From Lachnospiraceae bacterium (GTDB taxonomy: Bacteria > Bacillota > Clostridia > Lachnospirales > Lachnospiraceae), in assembly GCA_003489085.1 (NCBI GenBank), contig DNJM01000061.1:429-7286 (forward strand): a DNA stretch of 6,858 bases, in the 5' to 3' direction. The notes under the pieces are model-generated. The model was not told where the DNA came from. It worked only from the letters and a program-made list of their open reading frames with translations, and searched no databases. This document shows, piece after piece, positions 1 to 5,340 of the stretch; position 1 is the stretch's first letter; each line of letters begins with the position of its first letter. Both the position numbers and the translations under genes were made by a program.

Positions 1-693
1 TCATTTACCAAGCAGGGAGACGGCACTACGATATCCGGAAAGCGTATCATCGAACAGAAACAGCCTGGTCTCTATACGGTATCCTATCATCCGATCGGCG
101 GCTGTCCGGCTCCCTCTAAATTCCGTGAATTAGCCAATCTAATACAGGATATGGAGGATGTGGAGCTCCGTCTTTCTCCGGATGAAGGCATGTACATCAT
201 CAACCTGACCGGCGCAGAGGCCAGAAAGGTATTGGCTGCCACTGAAGACGGCGCGCAGACTCTTCTGGAGACTTCCGTAGCCTGCATCGGTGCCTCCATC
301 TGTCAGGCCGGCGTCCGGGATTCTCAGCAGATGCTTGCCGATATCCTGGCTGCTGCCAGAGCTGCCGGCATCAAGGACGGTGCCCTTCCACAGCTTCATA
401 TATCCGGCTGCCCTTCCTCCTGCGGAACGCACCAGACCGGAGAAATCGGCTTCCACGGCTGTGCAAAGCGCGTGAACAATGCTCCGGCGCCGGCATTTAC
501 CCTGCACGTAAACGGATGCGATGCACAGGGAGAAGAACGCTTCGGGCGTCAGCTGGGCGTCATCCTGGCAGATCAGATTCCTGCCTTTCTGGTAGAGCTT
601 GGGACAGCCGTTCAGAATACCGGCATGACCTATTCCGAATGGAAAGAGGATCATATGCCCGAGCTGGAAGCTATTGCTGCAAAATATATTTAA
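1..693 (+). CDS. Nitrite/sulfite reductase, siroheme/4Fe-4S type (C-terminal part, start outside window)
   Basis: The frame is open from base 1 to a TAA at 691-693 and shows the last 230 residues of a siroheme reductase. These enzymes reduce nitrite to ammonia or sulfite to sulfide in the cytoplasm, with six electrons usually taken from ferredoxin. About residues 25-80 of the fragment look like the second ferredoxin-like half domain (HPIGGCP, then an ELRLSPDEGMYIINL strand). The catalytic domain follows. It has the cluster and siroheme ligand pattern: C95-X5-C101 in ACIGASIC and C137-X3-C141 in SGCPSSCG, then HQTGEIGFHG. All four expected cysteines are present. An ATG at 151 would give a shorter frame, but homology clearly continues upstream of it, so it is internal. 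Whether the substrate is nitrite or sulfite cannot be decided from this fragment. The next gene is convergent, so this is the last gene of its transcript. Confidence 0.9.
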   Translation, partial: SFTKQGDGTTISGKRIIEQKQPGLYTVSYHPIGGCPAPSKFRELANLIQDMEDVELRLSPDEGMYIINLTGAEARKVLAATEDGAQTLLETSVACIGASICQAGVRDSQQMLADILAAARAAGIKDGALPQLHISGCPSSCGTHQTGEIGFHGCAKRVNNAPAPAFTLHVNGCDAQGEERFGRQLGVILADQIPAFLVELGTAVQNTGMTYSEWKEDHMPELEAIAAKYI

Positions 694-706
694 GAGTCAA
701 AATTCA

Positions 707-746
707 CAGGGGAGACATGACCCGCACATGAGTCCTATCTCCCCTG
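707..746 (+). terminator. Hairpin between convergent genes, possible bidirectional terminator
   Basis: A perfect 9-bp inverted repeat (CAGGGGAGA at 707-715, TCTCCCCTG at 738-746) lies 13 bp after the reductase stop and 18 bp before the end of the MATE gene on the other strand. The loop is 22 nt and contains a second CATG/CATG dyad (716-719, 727-730). On the plus strand the stem is followed only by CTTT, and on the minus strand by TGAATTTT. The T-tracts are therefore short, and termination efficiency is uncertain in either direction. The GC-rich stem and its position between converging genes favour a terminator. Confidence 0.5.
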
Positions 747-764
747 CTTTAAACATTCTATATT

Positions 765-2087
765 CTAATACCGTCTCTTTCTGCTTTGCCTGTGTAAAAG
801 AACCACCGTCAGTGCCAGGCATATCGCCTCCGATACCAGCGGTGCCCACCAGATACCGCTGCCTCCCCAGATGGCCGTCATCAGCCACAGGCTACCCAGC
901 ATCGTTACAAAGCCACGGGCCATGGATATCAGAATCGCTTCCATCGGCCGTTCCACAGCCGTAAAATATCCTCCGATCACCACATTATATCCCACCAGAA
1001 GAAAAGAAAGGCTAAAGATCCGAAAGACCTGATCCGAATACTCCCTCAGATTTCCTGCATCTTTTGACAGGAAGAGCGATACAATGGCATCCGCTCCAAA
1101 CCAGCAGACCAGAAAAGCGATCACAGACACAACCGCCGCGGCTACGATCCCATATCTCCTCAGCTGCTTTGTCACATTCTCTTTTCTCTGTCCATAATAG
1201 AAGCTGATCAGCGGCTGGCTTCCCTGTGCAATTCCATTCATGGACATCACCACAATGGAATTGACGTAGGAAATAATCGTATAGCTGACCAGTGCCTCCT
1301 CATTCAGATACTTCAAAATCGCCTGATTAAAAAAGAAAATAATAATTCCTGCAGAAAATTCGGTCACTCCGGACGGCAGTCCATTCTTACATTCCCGCCA
1401 GATCAGCCGGAGGTCCAATCGAAACCGCCGAAACCTCAGGATGCCTTTTTTCCTGCCGAAATGATACAGATAAAACAGAATGACAACCGCCTGTGAGATA
1501 CCGGTTGCAAAAGCCGCGCCGAAGACTCCCTGCCTCCATACGATCACCAGCAGATAATCCAGGATACAGTTCAGCACGGCACCCAGAATCACGATCACCG
1601 TCGCCTTCTTCGGAAATCCGTCCGTTTTGATCAATATTTCAAATGTATAAGAAAGAATAAAGGCAAACGCAAACGGTGCAATGGTTGCCACGTATTCTTT
1701 CACATACGGAAGGGACTCTTCCGTTGCACCAAGGAATCTGGCAAAGGCATCCAGATGCAGCAGCACGGCTGCGGTCAGTATCACGGAAACCACGGTCAAT
1801 ACCGCCAGATTCTGTGTGAACACTTCATCCGCCCGCTCCTTTTTCCCTTCTCCCAGCAAAATGGCCACAACGGTCGAGGTTCCGACTGCAAAAAGGATCG
1901 AAAAGGAAAACAATCCCGATACAAACGGAAACGACAGATTCACTGCCGTCAGTGCAATTTCCGAAACACCCCTGGCCACAAAAATCCCATCAATCATCGT
2001 ATACAACGTAAATACCCATTGTGCGGCAATCGATGGGATAATAAAGCGCAAGAAATCACCTTTCAGTGATGTTCCTGTCAATTTCAT
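765..2087 (-). CDS. MATE family multidrug efflux transporter (MepA-like)
   Basis: The product is 440 residues, the usual length for MATE antiporters, which export cationic drugs or metabolites across the cytoplasmic membrane using a sodium or proton gradient. The protein is hydrophobic throughout, with about 12 predicted spans in two related halves. The first half opens with LKGDFLRFIIPSIAAQ and TMIDGIFVARG. The second opens near GLPSGVTEFSAG and carries the typical IAQGSQPLISFYYGQ segment of the MepA-like group. The tail is basic (RQSRKRRY). The start is an ATG with a GAGG ribosome binding site 7 nt upstream. It lies 60 bp downstream of dapF on the same strand and is probably the last gene of that transcript. 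A 9-bp inverted repeat directly before the ribosome binding site may be regulatory. The substrate cannot be inferred. Confidence 0.93.
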   Translation of the reverse strand: MKLTGTSLKGDFLRFIIPSIAAQWVFTLYTMIDGIFVARGVSEIALTAVNLSFPFVSGLFSFSILFAVGTSTVVAILLGEGKKERADEVFTQNLAVLTVVSVILTAAVLLHLDAFARFLGATEESLPYVKEYVATIAPFAFAFILSYTFEILIKTDGFPKKATVIVILGAVLNCILDYLLVIVWRQGVFGAAFATGISQAVVILFYLYHFGRKKGILRFRRFRLDLRLIWRECKNGLPSGVTEFSAGIIIFFFNQAILKYLNEEALVSYTIISYVNSIVVMSMNGIAQGSQPLISFYYGQRKENVTKQLRRYGIVAAAVVSVIAFLVCWFGADAIVSLFLSKDAGNLREYSDQVFRIFSLSFLLVGYNVVIGGYFTAVERPMEAILISMARGFVTMLGSLWLMTAIWGGSGIWWAPLVSEAICLALTVVLLHRQSRKRRY

Positions 2088-2097
2088 GTTAAAACCT

Positions 2098-2124
2098 CAT
2101 TTCTATTATTTTCTGATAGAAATG
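2098..2124 (-). promoter_or_regulatory. Perfect 9-bp inverted repeat abutting the MATE ribosome binding site
   Basis: CATTTCTAT (2098-2106) and ATAGAAATG (2116-2124) are perfect reverse complements separated by 9 nt. On the minus-strand transcript the 3' arm runs straight into the GAGG at 2098-2095, sharing one base with it. The arms are AT-rich and only four Ts follow, so it is a poor terminator. It could be an operator for a dimeric repressor or a weak RNA fold near the ribosome binding site. A marginal -35/-10 pair (ATGACG, 17 nt, AATAAT) overlaps it, but that would put the transcript start almost on the ribosome binding site, so I do not call a promoter. Confidence 0.4.
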
Positions 2125-2147
2125 GGCCGTCATATGTCTGTTACCGT

Positions 2148-2996
2148 CTACCGTCCGTCCAGTCCCGGACCGGTTTCCCCATCAAAAACAACCTCCGCCG
2201 GACCGGTCATATAGACCTTATTCTCTTCACGGTCCCAGCGGATCCGAAGATCTCCGCCCAGCAGCTTTATCGTTACTTCCGACTCCGTAAATCCATTCAG
2301 GATACTGGAAACCGCCACGGCACAGGCACCTGTCCCGCAGGCCAGCGTTTCTCCGGTCCCACGCTCCCAGACCCGCATTTCCACGGTCTTTCTATCCAGC
2401 ACCCGGACAAATTCCGTATTGACCCGGTTCGGGAACCTCTCGTGCATCTCGAACTTCGGTCCGATGGCTTCCAGATCCAGTCCCTTTACATCATCCACAT
2501 AAATAACCGTATGGGGATTTCCCATGGATACCGCCGTCATACGGTACTCGCGGCCATCTATCAGAATTGGTTCATCCACCACCCGGCTTCCTTCCGCCAG
2601 CACCGGAATCTGCTCCGGCACCAGAATCGGACTTCCCATATCCACCTGGACTTCACTGACTCTCCCCTCTTCTACGGTTAGTTCCAGATACTTAATCCCG
2701 GCCAGCGTGTCCACCGCTACCTGTGTCTGATCTGTCAGTCCATAGTCATACACATATTTTCCGACGCAACGGATCCCATTTCCACACATTTCACTGCGAG
2801 ATCCGTCCGCATTGTACATTTCCATTTCAAAATCTGCCCGGTCAGACGGCTTGATCAGAATCAGCCCGTCCGATCCGACGCCAAAATTCCGGTTGCTGAT
2901 CCGGACTGCCATCTCGGAAGGGTTCTCAACCCGCTCCTTCAGACAGTTCACATAGACATAATCATTGCCCAGTCCCTGCATTTTCGTAAATTTCAT
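2148..2996 (-). CDS. dapF: Diaminopimelate epimerase
   Basis: DapF is a cytoplasmic, cofactor-independent epimerase that converts LL-diaminopimelate to meso-diaminopimelate, the precursor of lysine and of the peptidoglycan cross-link. The 282 residues match the family length. The N-terminus MKFTKMQGLGNDYV is canonical. The two catalytic cysteines sit in their signature motifs: C71 in NADGSRSEMCGNGIRC and C220 in ERGTGETLACGTGACA. Substrate-contact positions N11, N62, N160 and N193 are in the expected contexts. The C-terminus GGDLRIRW...VYMTGPAEVVF is also typical, followed by a short tail. The open frame extends to a TTG at 3023, but the ATG at 2996 matches the family start and has AGGTGG exactly 7 nt upstream, so I use it. 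The aldo-keto reductase gene ends 66 bp upstream on the same strand and the MATE gene starts 60 bp downstream. No defects are seen. Confidence 0.97.
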   Translation of the reverse strand: MKFTKMQGLGNDYVYVNCLKERVENPSEMAVRISNRNFGVGSDGLILIKPSDRADFEMEMYNADGSRSEMCGNGIRCVGKYVYDYGLTDQTQVAVDTLAGIKYLELTVEEGRVSEVQVDMGSPILVPEQIPVLAEGSRVVDEPILIDGREYRMTAVSMGNPHTVIYVDDVKGLDLEAIGPKFEMHERFPNRVNTEFVRVLDRKTVEMRVWERGTGETLACGTGACAVAVSSILNGFTESEVTIKLLGGDLRIRWDREENKVYMTGPAEVVFDGETGPGLDGR

Positions 2997-3003
2997 GCTT
3001 CTT

Positions 3004-3009
3004 CCACCT
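3004..3009 (-). promoter_or_regulatory. Ribosome binding site of dapF (decides the start)
   Basis: AGGTGG on the minus strand, one mismatch from AGGAGG, ends 7 nt before the ATG at 2996. This spacing equals that of four other genes here and supports the ATG over the TTG nine codons upstream. Confidence 0.7.
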
Positions 3010-3062
3010 GCTTTATCCGTCAATCGAATCCCACCATCTGATCTTTCCCCAGACGCCGGGAT

Positions 3063-4055
3063 CTATTTAGATATACGATCAATTTGTTCTAACTCTTCCT
3101 CCGTAAATGCTGTCTTCTCTACCATCTTCACATTCTCCAGAATCTGCTCCGGACGGGATGCCCCAATCAGTACACTCGTCACCGCATCATCCTTCAGAAT
3201 CCAGGAAAGCGCCATCTGCGCCAGCGTCTGGCCACGGTCTGCGGCCATCTCATTCAGCTTCCGGATCTGCTCCAGACGCTTCTCTGTCAGCGCACTCTCC
3301 TTCAGGAAACGCCCATCCGTACGGATCCGGCTGTTTTCCGGAACGCCATGCAGATATTTATCGGTCAGCAGTCCCTGCGCCAGCGGACTGAAGGCAATCA
3401 GTCCGATTCCATGCTCCTGCGCATAATCCTTCAGACCGTCTTCTTCAATCCGGCGGTCAAAGATCGAATATCTCACCTGGTTAATGATAAATGGGCAGTG
3501 CAGCTCTTTTAAGATCTTCGCTGCCTTTTTCGTTGTCTTCCGGTCATAATTCGAGATGCCGGCATAAAGCGCCTTTCCGCTTTTTACAGCCGTATTCAGT
3601 GCTTCCATACTCTCTTCCAGCGGCGTATCCGGATCCATCCTGTGATGATAGAAAATATCTACGTATTCCAGCCCCATCCGCCGCAGGCTCTGATCCAGAC
3701 TCGCCAGCAGATATTTCCGGCTGCCGCCGTCACCATACGGTCCCGGCCACATCTCATAGCCTGCCTTGGTACTGATCACCAGTTCATCCCGATAGGGCTT
3801 CAGATCCCCATGGATGATTCTGCCGAAGTTCTCCTCCGCACTGCCCGGAACCGGGCCATAGTTGTTCGCCAGATCAAAATGGGTGATTCCGGCATCCAGT
3901 GCCGTATGGCACATCCGTACCATATTCTCAAAATCCCCATCCGTACCAAAATTATGCCAGAGTCCCAGCGAAACGGCCGGAAGCTTCAGACCGCTTTTCC
4001 CTGTACGGGAATACTTCATATATTCATAACGGCTGTCGTTTGCTGTATAATCCAT
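3063..4055 (-). CDS. gpr: Aldo/keto reductase, YghZ/Gpr (L-glyceraldehyde 3-phosphate reductase, AKR14) type
   Basis: The 330-residue protein is an NADPH-dependent (beta/alpha)8-barrel reductase. It resembles E. coli YghZ/Gpr closely along its length, including SGLKLPAVSLGLWHNFG, THFDLANNYGPVPGSAEENFGR, ISTKAGYEMWPGPYG, GGSRKYLLASLDQSLRRMG and SPLAQGLLTDKYL. The E. coli enzyme reduces L-glyceraldehyde 3-phosphate and methylglyoxal; the same role here is inferred from similarity. The catalytic tetrad is visible: D61, Y66, K97 and H138 (second His of YHHRMD). The cofactor-phosphate region near the C-terminus reads SVLIGASRPEQILENV. The C-terminus at RISK is shorter than in E. coli, which has an extra tail. 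The ATG has GAGGAGG 7 nt upstream, embedded in the last codons of the preceding small gene, whose stop lies 2 bp before this start. This implies translational coupling. dapF follows after 66 bp. Confidence 0.93.
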   Translation of the reverse strand: MDYTANDSRYEYMKYSRTGKSGLKLPAVSLGLWHNFGTDGDFENMVRMCHTALDAGITHFDLANNYGPVPGSAEENFGRIIHGDLKPYRDELVISTKAGYEMWPGPYGDGGSRKYLLASLDQSLRRMGLEYVDIFYHHRMDPDTPLEESMEALNTAVKSGKALYAGISNYDRKTTKKAAKILKELHCPFIINQVRYSIFDRRIEEDGLKDYAQEHGIGLIAFSPLAQGLLTDKYLHGVPENSRIRTDGRFLKESALTEKRLEQIRKLNEMAADRGQTLAQMALSWILKDDAVTSVLIGASRPEQILENVKMVEKTAFTEEELEQIDRISK

Positions 4056-4057
4056 TC

Positions 4058-4288
4058 TTAGTCCTCCTCATCGATCCATTCTTCGTCGTCCCAGTCCTCA
4101 ACGAATTCATTTTTATTTCCGTTAAAGCTTCCTACCGCATAGGTTCCCTTGCGCGGTGCAAATAAAATGCCAAGGACGACTCCTAAAAGAACACAGTCAA
4201 CGATCAGCAAAATCTTCTCCTGTATACTCCATTCCTTGTGAAAGAAAACAGCACAGGTATCTTTTACTTTTTTTAATGTTTCAAGCAT
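4058..4288 (-). CDS. Small single-span membrane protein with acidic tail (YtxH-like, function unknown)
   Basis: This 76-residue protein has a basic amphipathic start (MLETLKKVKD), one probable membrane span at about residues 26-44 (ILLIVDCVLLGVVLGILF) and then APRKG. The span ending in G-x-L-FAP-[RK]-x-G resembles the YtxH-type membrane anchor, although the usual long coiled tail is missing. From residue 61 the tail is strongly acidic (EFVEDWDDEEWIDEED). By the positive-inside pattern either orientation is possible. It is very likely a real gene: AAGGAGG lies 7 nt before the ATG, a good promoter lies further upstream, and its last codons (GAT GAG GAG GAC) form the ribosome binding site of the next gene. 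It is the first gene of the reductase-dapF-MATE run. I do not recognise a defined function. Confidence 0.8.
   Translation of the reverse strand: MLETLKKVKDTCAVFFHKEWSIQEKILLIVDCVLLGVVLGILFAPRKGTYAVGSFNGNKNEFVEDWDDEEWIDEED
4063..4069 (-). promoter_or_regulatory. Ribosome binding site of the aldo-keto reductase inside the upstream gene
   Basis: GAGGAGG on the minus strand lies in the D-E-E-D codons ending the 76-aa gene, 7 nt before the reductase ATG and overlapping neither start nor stop. Ribosomes terminating at the TAA (4060-4058) are in position to reinitiate at 4055. Confidence 0.85.
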
Positions 4289-4295
4289 GGTAAAA

Positions 4296-4302
4296 CCTCC
4301 TT
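4296..4302 (-). promoter_or_regulatory. Ribosome binding site of the 76-aa gene
   Basis: AAGGAGG on the minus strand is a perfect Shine-Dalgarno sequence 7 nt before the ATG at 4288. It is the main evidence that this short frame is translated. Confidence 0.85.
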
Positions 4303-4332
4303 ATTGATTCAGATATACTCCTTTTGCCTCTC

Positions 4333-4355
4333 TGCAGACAGTATCCTGTCCTGCA
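4333..4355 (-). promoter_or_regulatory. Hairpin at the 5' end of the small-protein/reductase transcript
   Basis: On the minus strand TGCAG-G-ACAG (4355-4346) pairs with CTGT-CTGCA (4341-4333) around a GATA loop: 9 pairs with one bulged G, extendable by weak pairs. It starts a few bases after the predicted transcript start near 4360 and leaves the ribosome binding site free. A 5' stabilising stem is a reasonable reading. No T-tract follows, so it is not a terminator, and no riboswitch class is recognised. Confidence 0.4.
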
Positions 4356-4366
4356 AAGCTGACTCC

Positions 4367-4375
4367 ATTGTAACA
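4367..4375 (-). promoter_or_regulatory. Extended -10 promoter for the small protein-gpr-dapF-MATE run
   Basis: The minus strand reads TGTTACAAT: an extended -10 (TG-n) followed by TACAAT, one mismatch from TATAAT. The -35 region at 17 nt spacing is poor (TTCCTT), which the TG extension would offset. Transcription would start near 4360, giving a leader of about 72 nt. This is the only strong candidate in the 129-bp gap 4289-4417. No clear terminator for the upstream deacetylase is seen there, so read-through is also possible. Confidence 0.5.
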
Positions 4376-4417
4376 TTTTTCCGCACAATAAGGAAGAGAA
4401 ATCCACAAAAGCATTTT

Positions 4418-5215
4418 TCACCGATCCGCAATCTGCCTTCCCGTCACATCCATATGAAACGGCTCATGGTAAATCAGTTCGGATACCGGAACGATCTCAT
4501 ACCCATTTTCCTGCAGTCCGATAATCACCCGTTCCAGAGCATCTTTCGTGTACTTCGCACCATTGTGCATCAGAATAATGGCTCCGTTTTGCAGCTCCTC
4601 GCTGTTCACGATACGGTCTACGATGCTTTCTGCCCCATAATCCTTCCAGTCCAGGCTGTCTACGGACCACTGTATCGCATAATAACCGCATTCCTGCGCT
4701 GTCAGAATCACACTGTTATCATAGTCCCCATACGGCGGACGGAACAGAAACATCTCGTATCCGGTCAGCTCTTTTACCCTGTCATGCACACGCATGATCT
4801 CTTCCTTCTGCTCTTCTTCCGACAACTGGCTCATATTCTTATGATGCTCGCTATGGTTGCCCAGATCATGTCCGGCCTCCAGAATCTTCTTCACATCCTC
4901 CGGATACTTCGTAACCCAGCCGCCGGTCATAAAAAATGTCACCCGAAGATCATACTTTTTTAAAATCGAAAGCAGTGTCTGCGTATCTTCATTTCCCCAT
5001 GCGGCGTCAAATGTCAGGGCAACCTGCTTTTTATCCGTTTCCACGGAATAAATCGGAAGCTCTTTCCCATTTATATTGCTGCTGACCGAAATCATCCCCG
5101 GTACATAGCGCAGGATAGAAACTGCCAGCATCAATGCTGCAAAAAGCGGAAAGGCATTTCTTCTGATCCTTCTGCCCGCTCTTCCTCCGATCCCCCAGCC
5201 CGTTTTCTTACTCAT
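4418..5215 (-). CDS. Membrane-anchored polysaccharide deacetylase (NodB domain, PdaB-like)
   Basis: NodB-fold enzymes (carbohydrate esterase family 4) remove N- or O-acetyl groups from peptidoglycan or other surface glycans outside the membrane. From the chosen start the protein has 265 residues: a basic N-terminus (KKTGWGIGGRAGRRIRRN), one signal-anchor span at about residues 21-37, then a short linker and the NodB domain from about residue 63. Visible motifs are TFDAAWGNED with catalytic D70; HSEHH with metal-binding H121 and H125; RPPYG at 159-163; WSVDSLDWK; and ILMHNG with H217. The second Asp of the usual TFDD is Ala, as in many clostridial PdaB-like proteins. The frame opens at a GTG at 5278, but the ATG at 5215 has GGAG 7 nt upstream and gives a clean signal anchor. 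The gene stands between the hydrogenase terminator and the small-protein promoter. Its substrate and any sporulation role are unknown. Confidence 0.9.
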   Translation of the reverse strand: MSKKTGWGIGGRAGRRIRRNAFPLFAALMLAVSILRYVPGMISVSSNINGKELPIYSVETDKKQVALTFDAAWGNEDTQTLLSILKKYDLRVTFFMTGGWVTKYPEDVKKILEAGHDLGNHSEHHKNMSQLSEEEQKEEIMRVHDRVKELTGYEMFLFRPPYGDYDNSVILTAQECGYYAIQWSVDSLDWKDYGAESIVDRIVNSEELQNGAIILMHNGAKYTKDALERVIIGLQENGYEIVPVSELIYHEPFHMDVTGRQIADR

Positions 5216-5222
5216 ATTCCGA

Positions 5223-5226
5223 CTCC
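5223..5226 (-). promoter_or_regulatory. Ribosome binding site of the deacetylase (decides the start)
   Basis: GGAG on the minus strand ends 7 nt before the ATG at 5215. The upstream options, GTG at 5278 and ATG at 5272, have only a weak AAGGG-like sequence and would add 19-21 residues before the signal anchor. The stretch 5216-5280 shows no convincing -35/-10 pair. Confidence 0.6.
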
Positions 5227-5292
5227 GCACATATCCTCTTAAAAATATGTATATTTCTTGCCGGCTTGGCATATGCACCCTTATATGGAAAA

Positions 5293-5332
5293 CAGCATCC
5301 CGATCCGTTTTTACAAACGGTTCGGAATGCTG
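5293..5332 (-). terminator. Rho-independent terminator of the [FeFe] hydrogenase gene
   Basis: Two 18-nt arms (5332-5315 and 5310-5293 on the minus strand) pair with one G-U wobble and one A-A mismatch around a GTAA loop, followed by TTTTCC. It begins 8 bp after the hydrogenase stop. The plus-strand transcript would instead carry a C-A and a T-T mismatch, so the structure is better on the minus strand. A run of As just before the stem can pair with the Ts after it, giving some bidirectional character. Confidence 0.8.
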
Positions 5333-5340
5333 CTTTTCTG

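Noticed and set aside
139..654. A 171-codon minus-strand frame over the reductase
   Set aside because: It is antisense to the siroheme and cluster-binding motifs, which are clearly coding on the plus strand.
1681..2214. A 177-codon plus-strand open frame opposite the MATE start and the end of dapF
   Set aside because: It spans two convincing minus-strand genes and their spacer, has a low-complexity Ser/Thr/Lys-rich translation and no family features.
2997..3023. Nine-codon N-terminal extension of dapF from TTG at 3023
   Set aside because: DapF proteins begin at the MKFTKMQ equivalent, and the ATG at 2996 has a well-spaced ribosome binding site.
3013..3028. TTGACG resembling a -35 box in the gpr-dapF gap
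   Set aside because: No -10-like hexamer occurs 16-18 nt downstream, and the dapF ribosome binding site and start already lie there.
4289..4417. Possible riboswitch or T-box in the longest leader-bearing gap
   Set aside because: The leader after the predicted start is only about 72 nt, with one simple hairpin. No conserved riboswitch core or T-box sequence is seen.
4304..4963. A 219-codon plus-strand open frame opposite the deacetylase gene
   Set aside because: It overlaps the well-supported NodB gene antisense for most of its length, starts in the promoter region of another gene, and its translation shows no recognisable domain. It is best explained by codon bias on the other strand.
5216..5278. 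21-codon N-terminal extension of the deacetylase from GTG at 5278
   Set aside because: The ATG at 5215 has GGAG at 7 nt and a standard signal-anchor start; the extension has only a weak site. It is not excluded outright.
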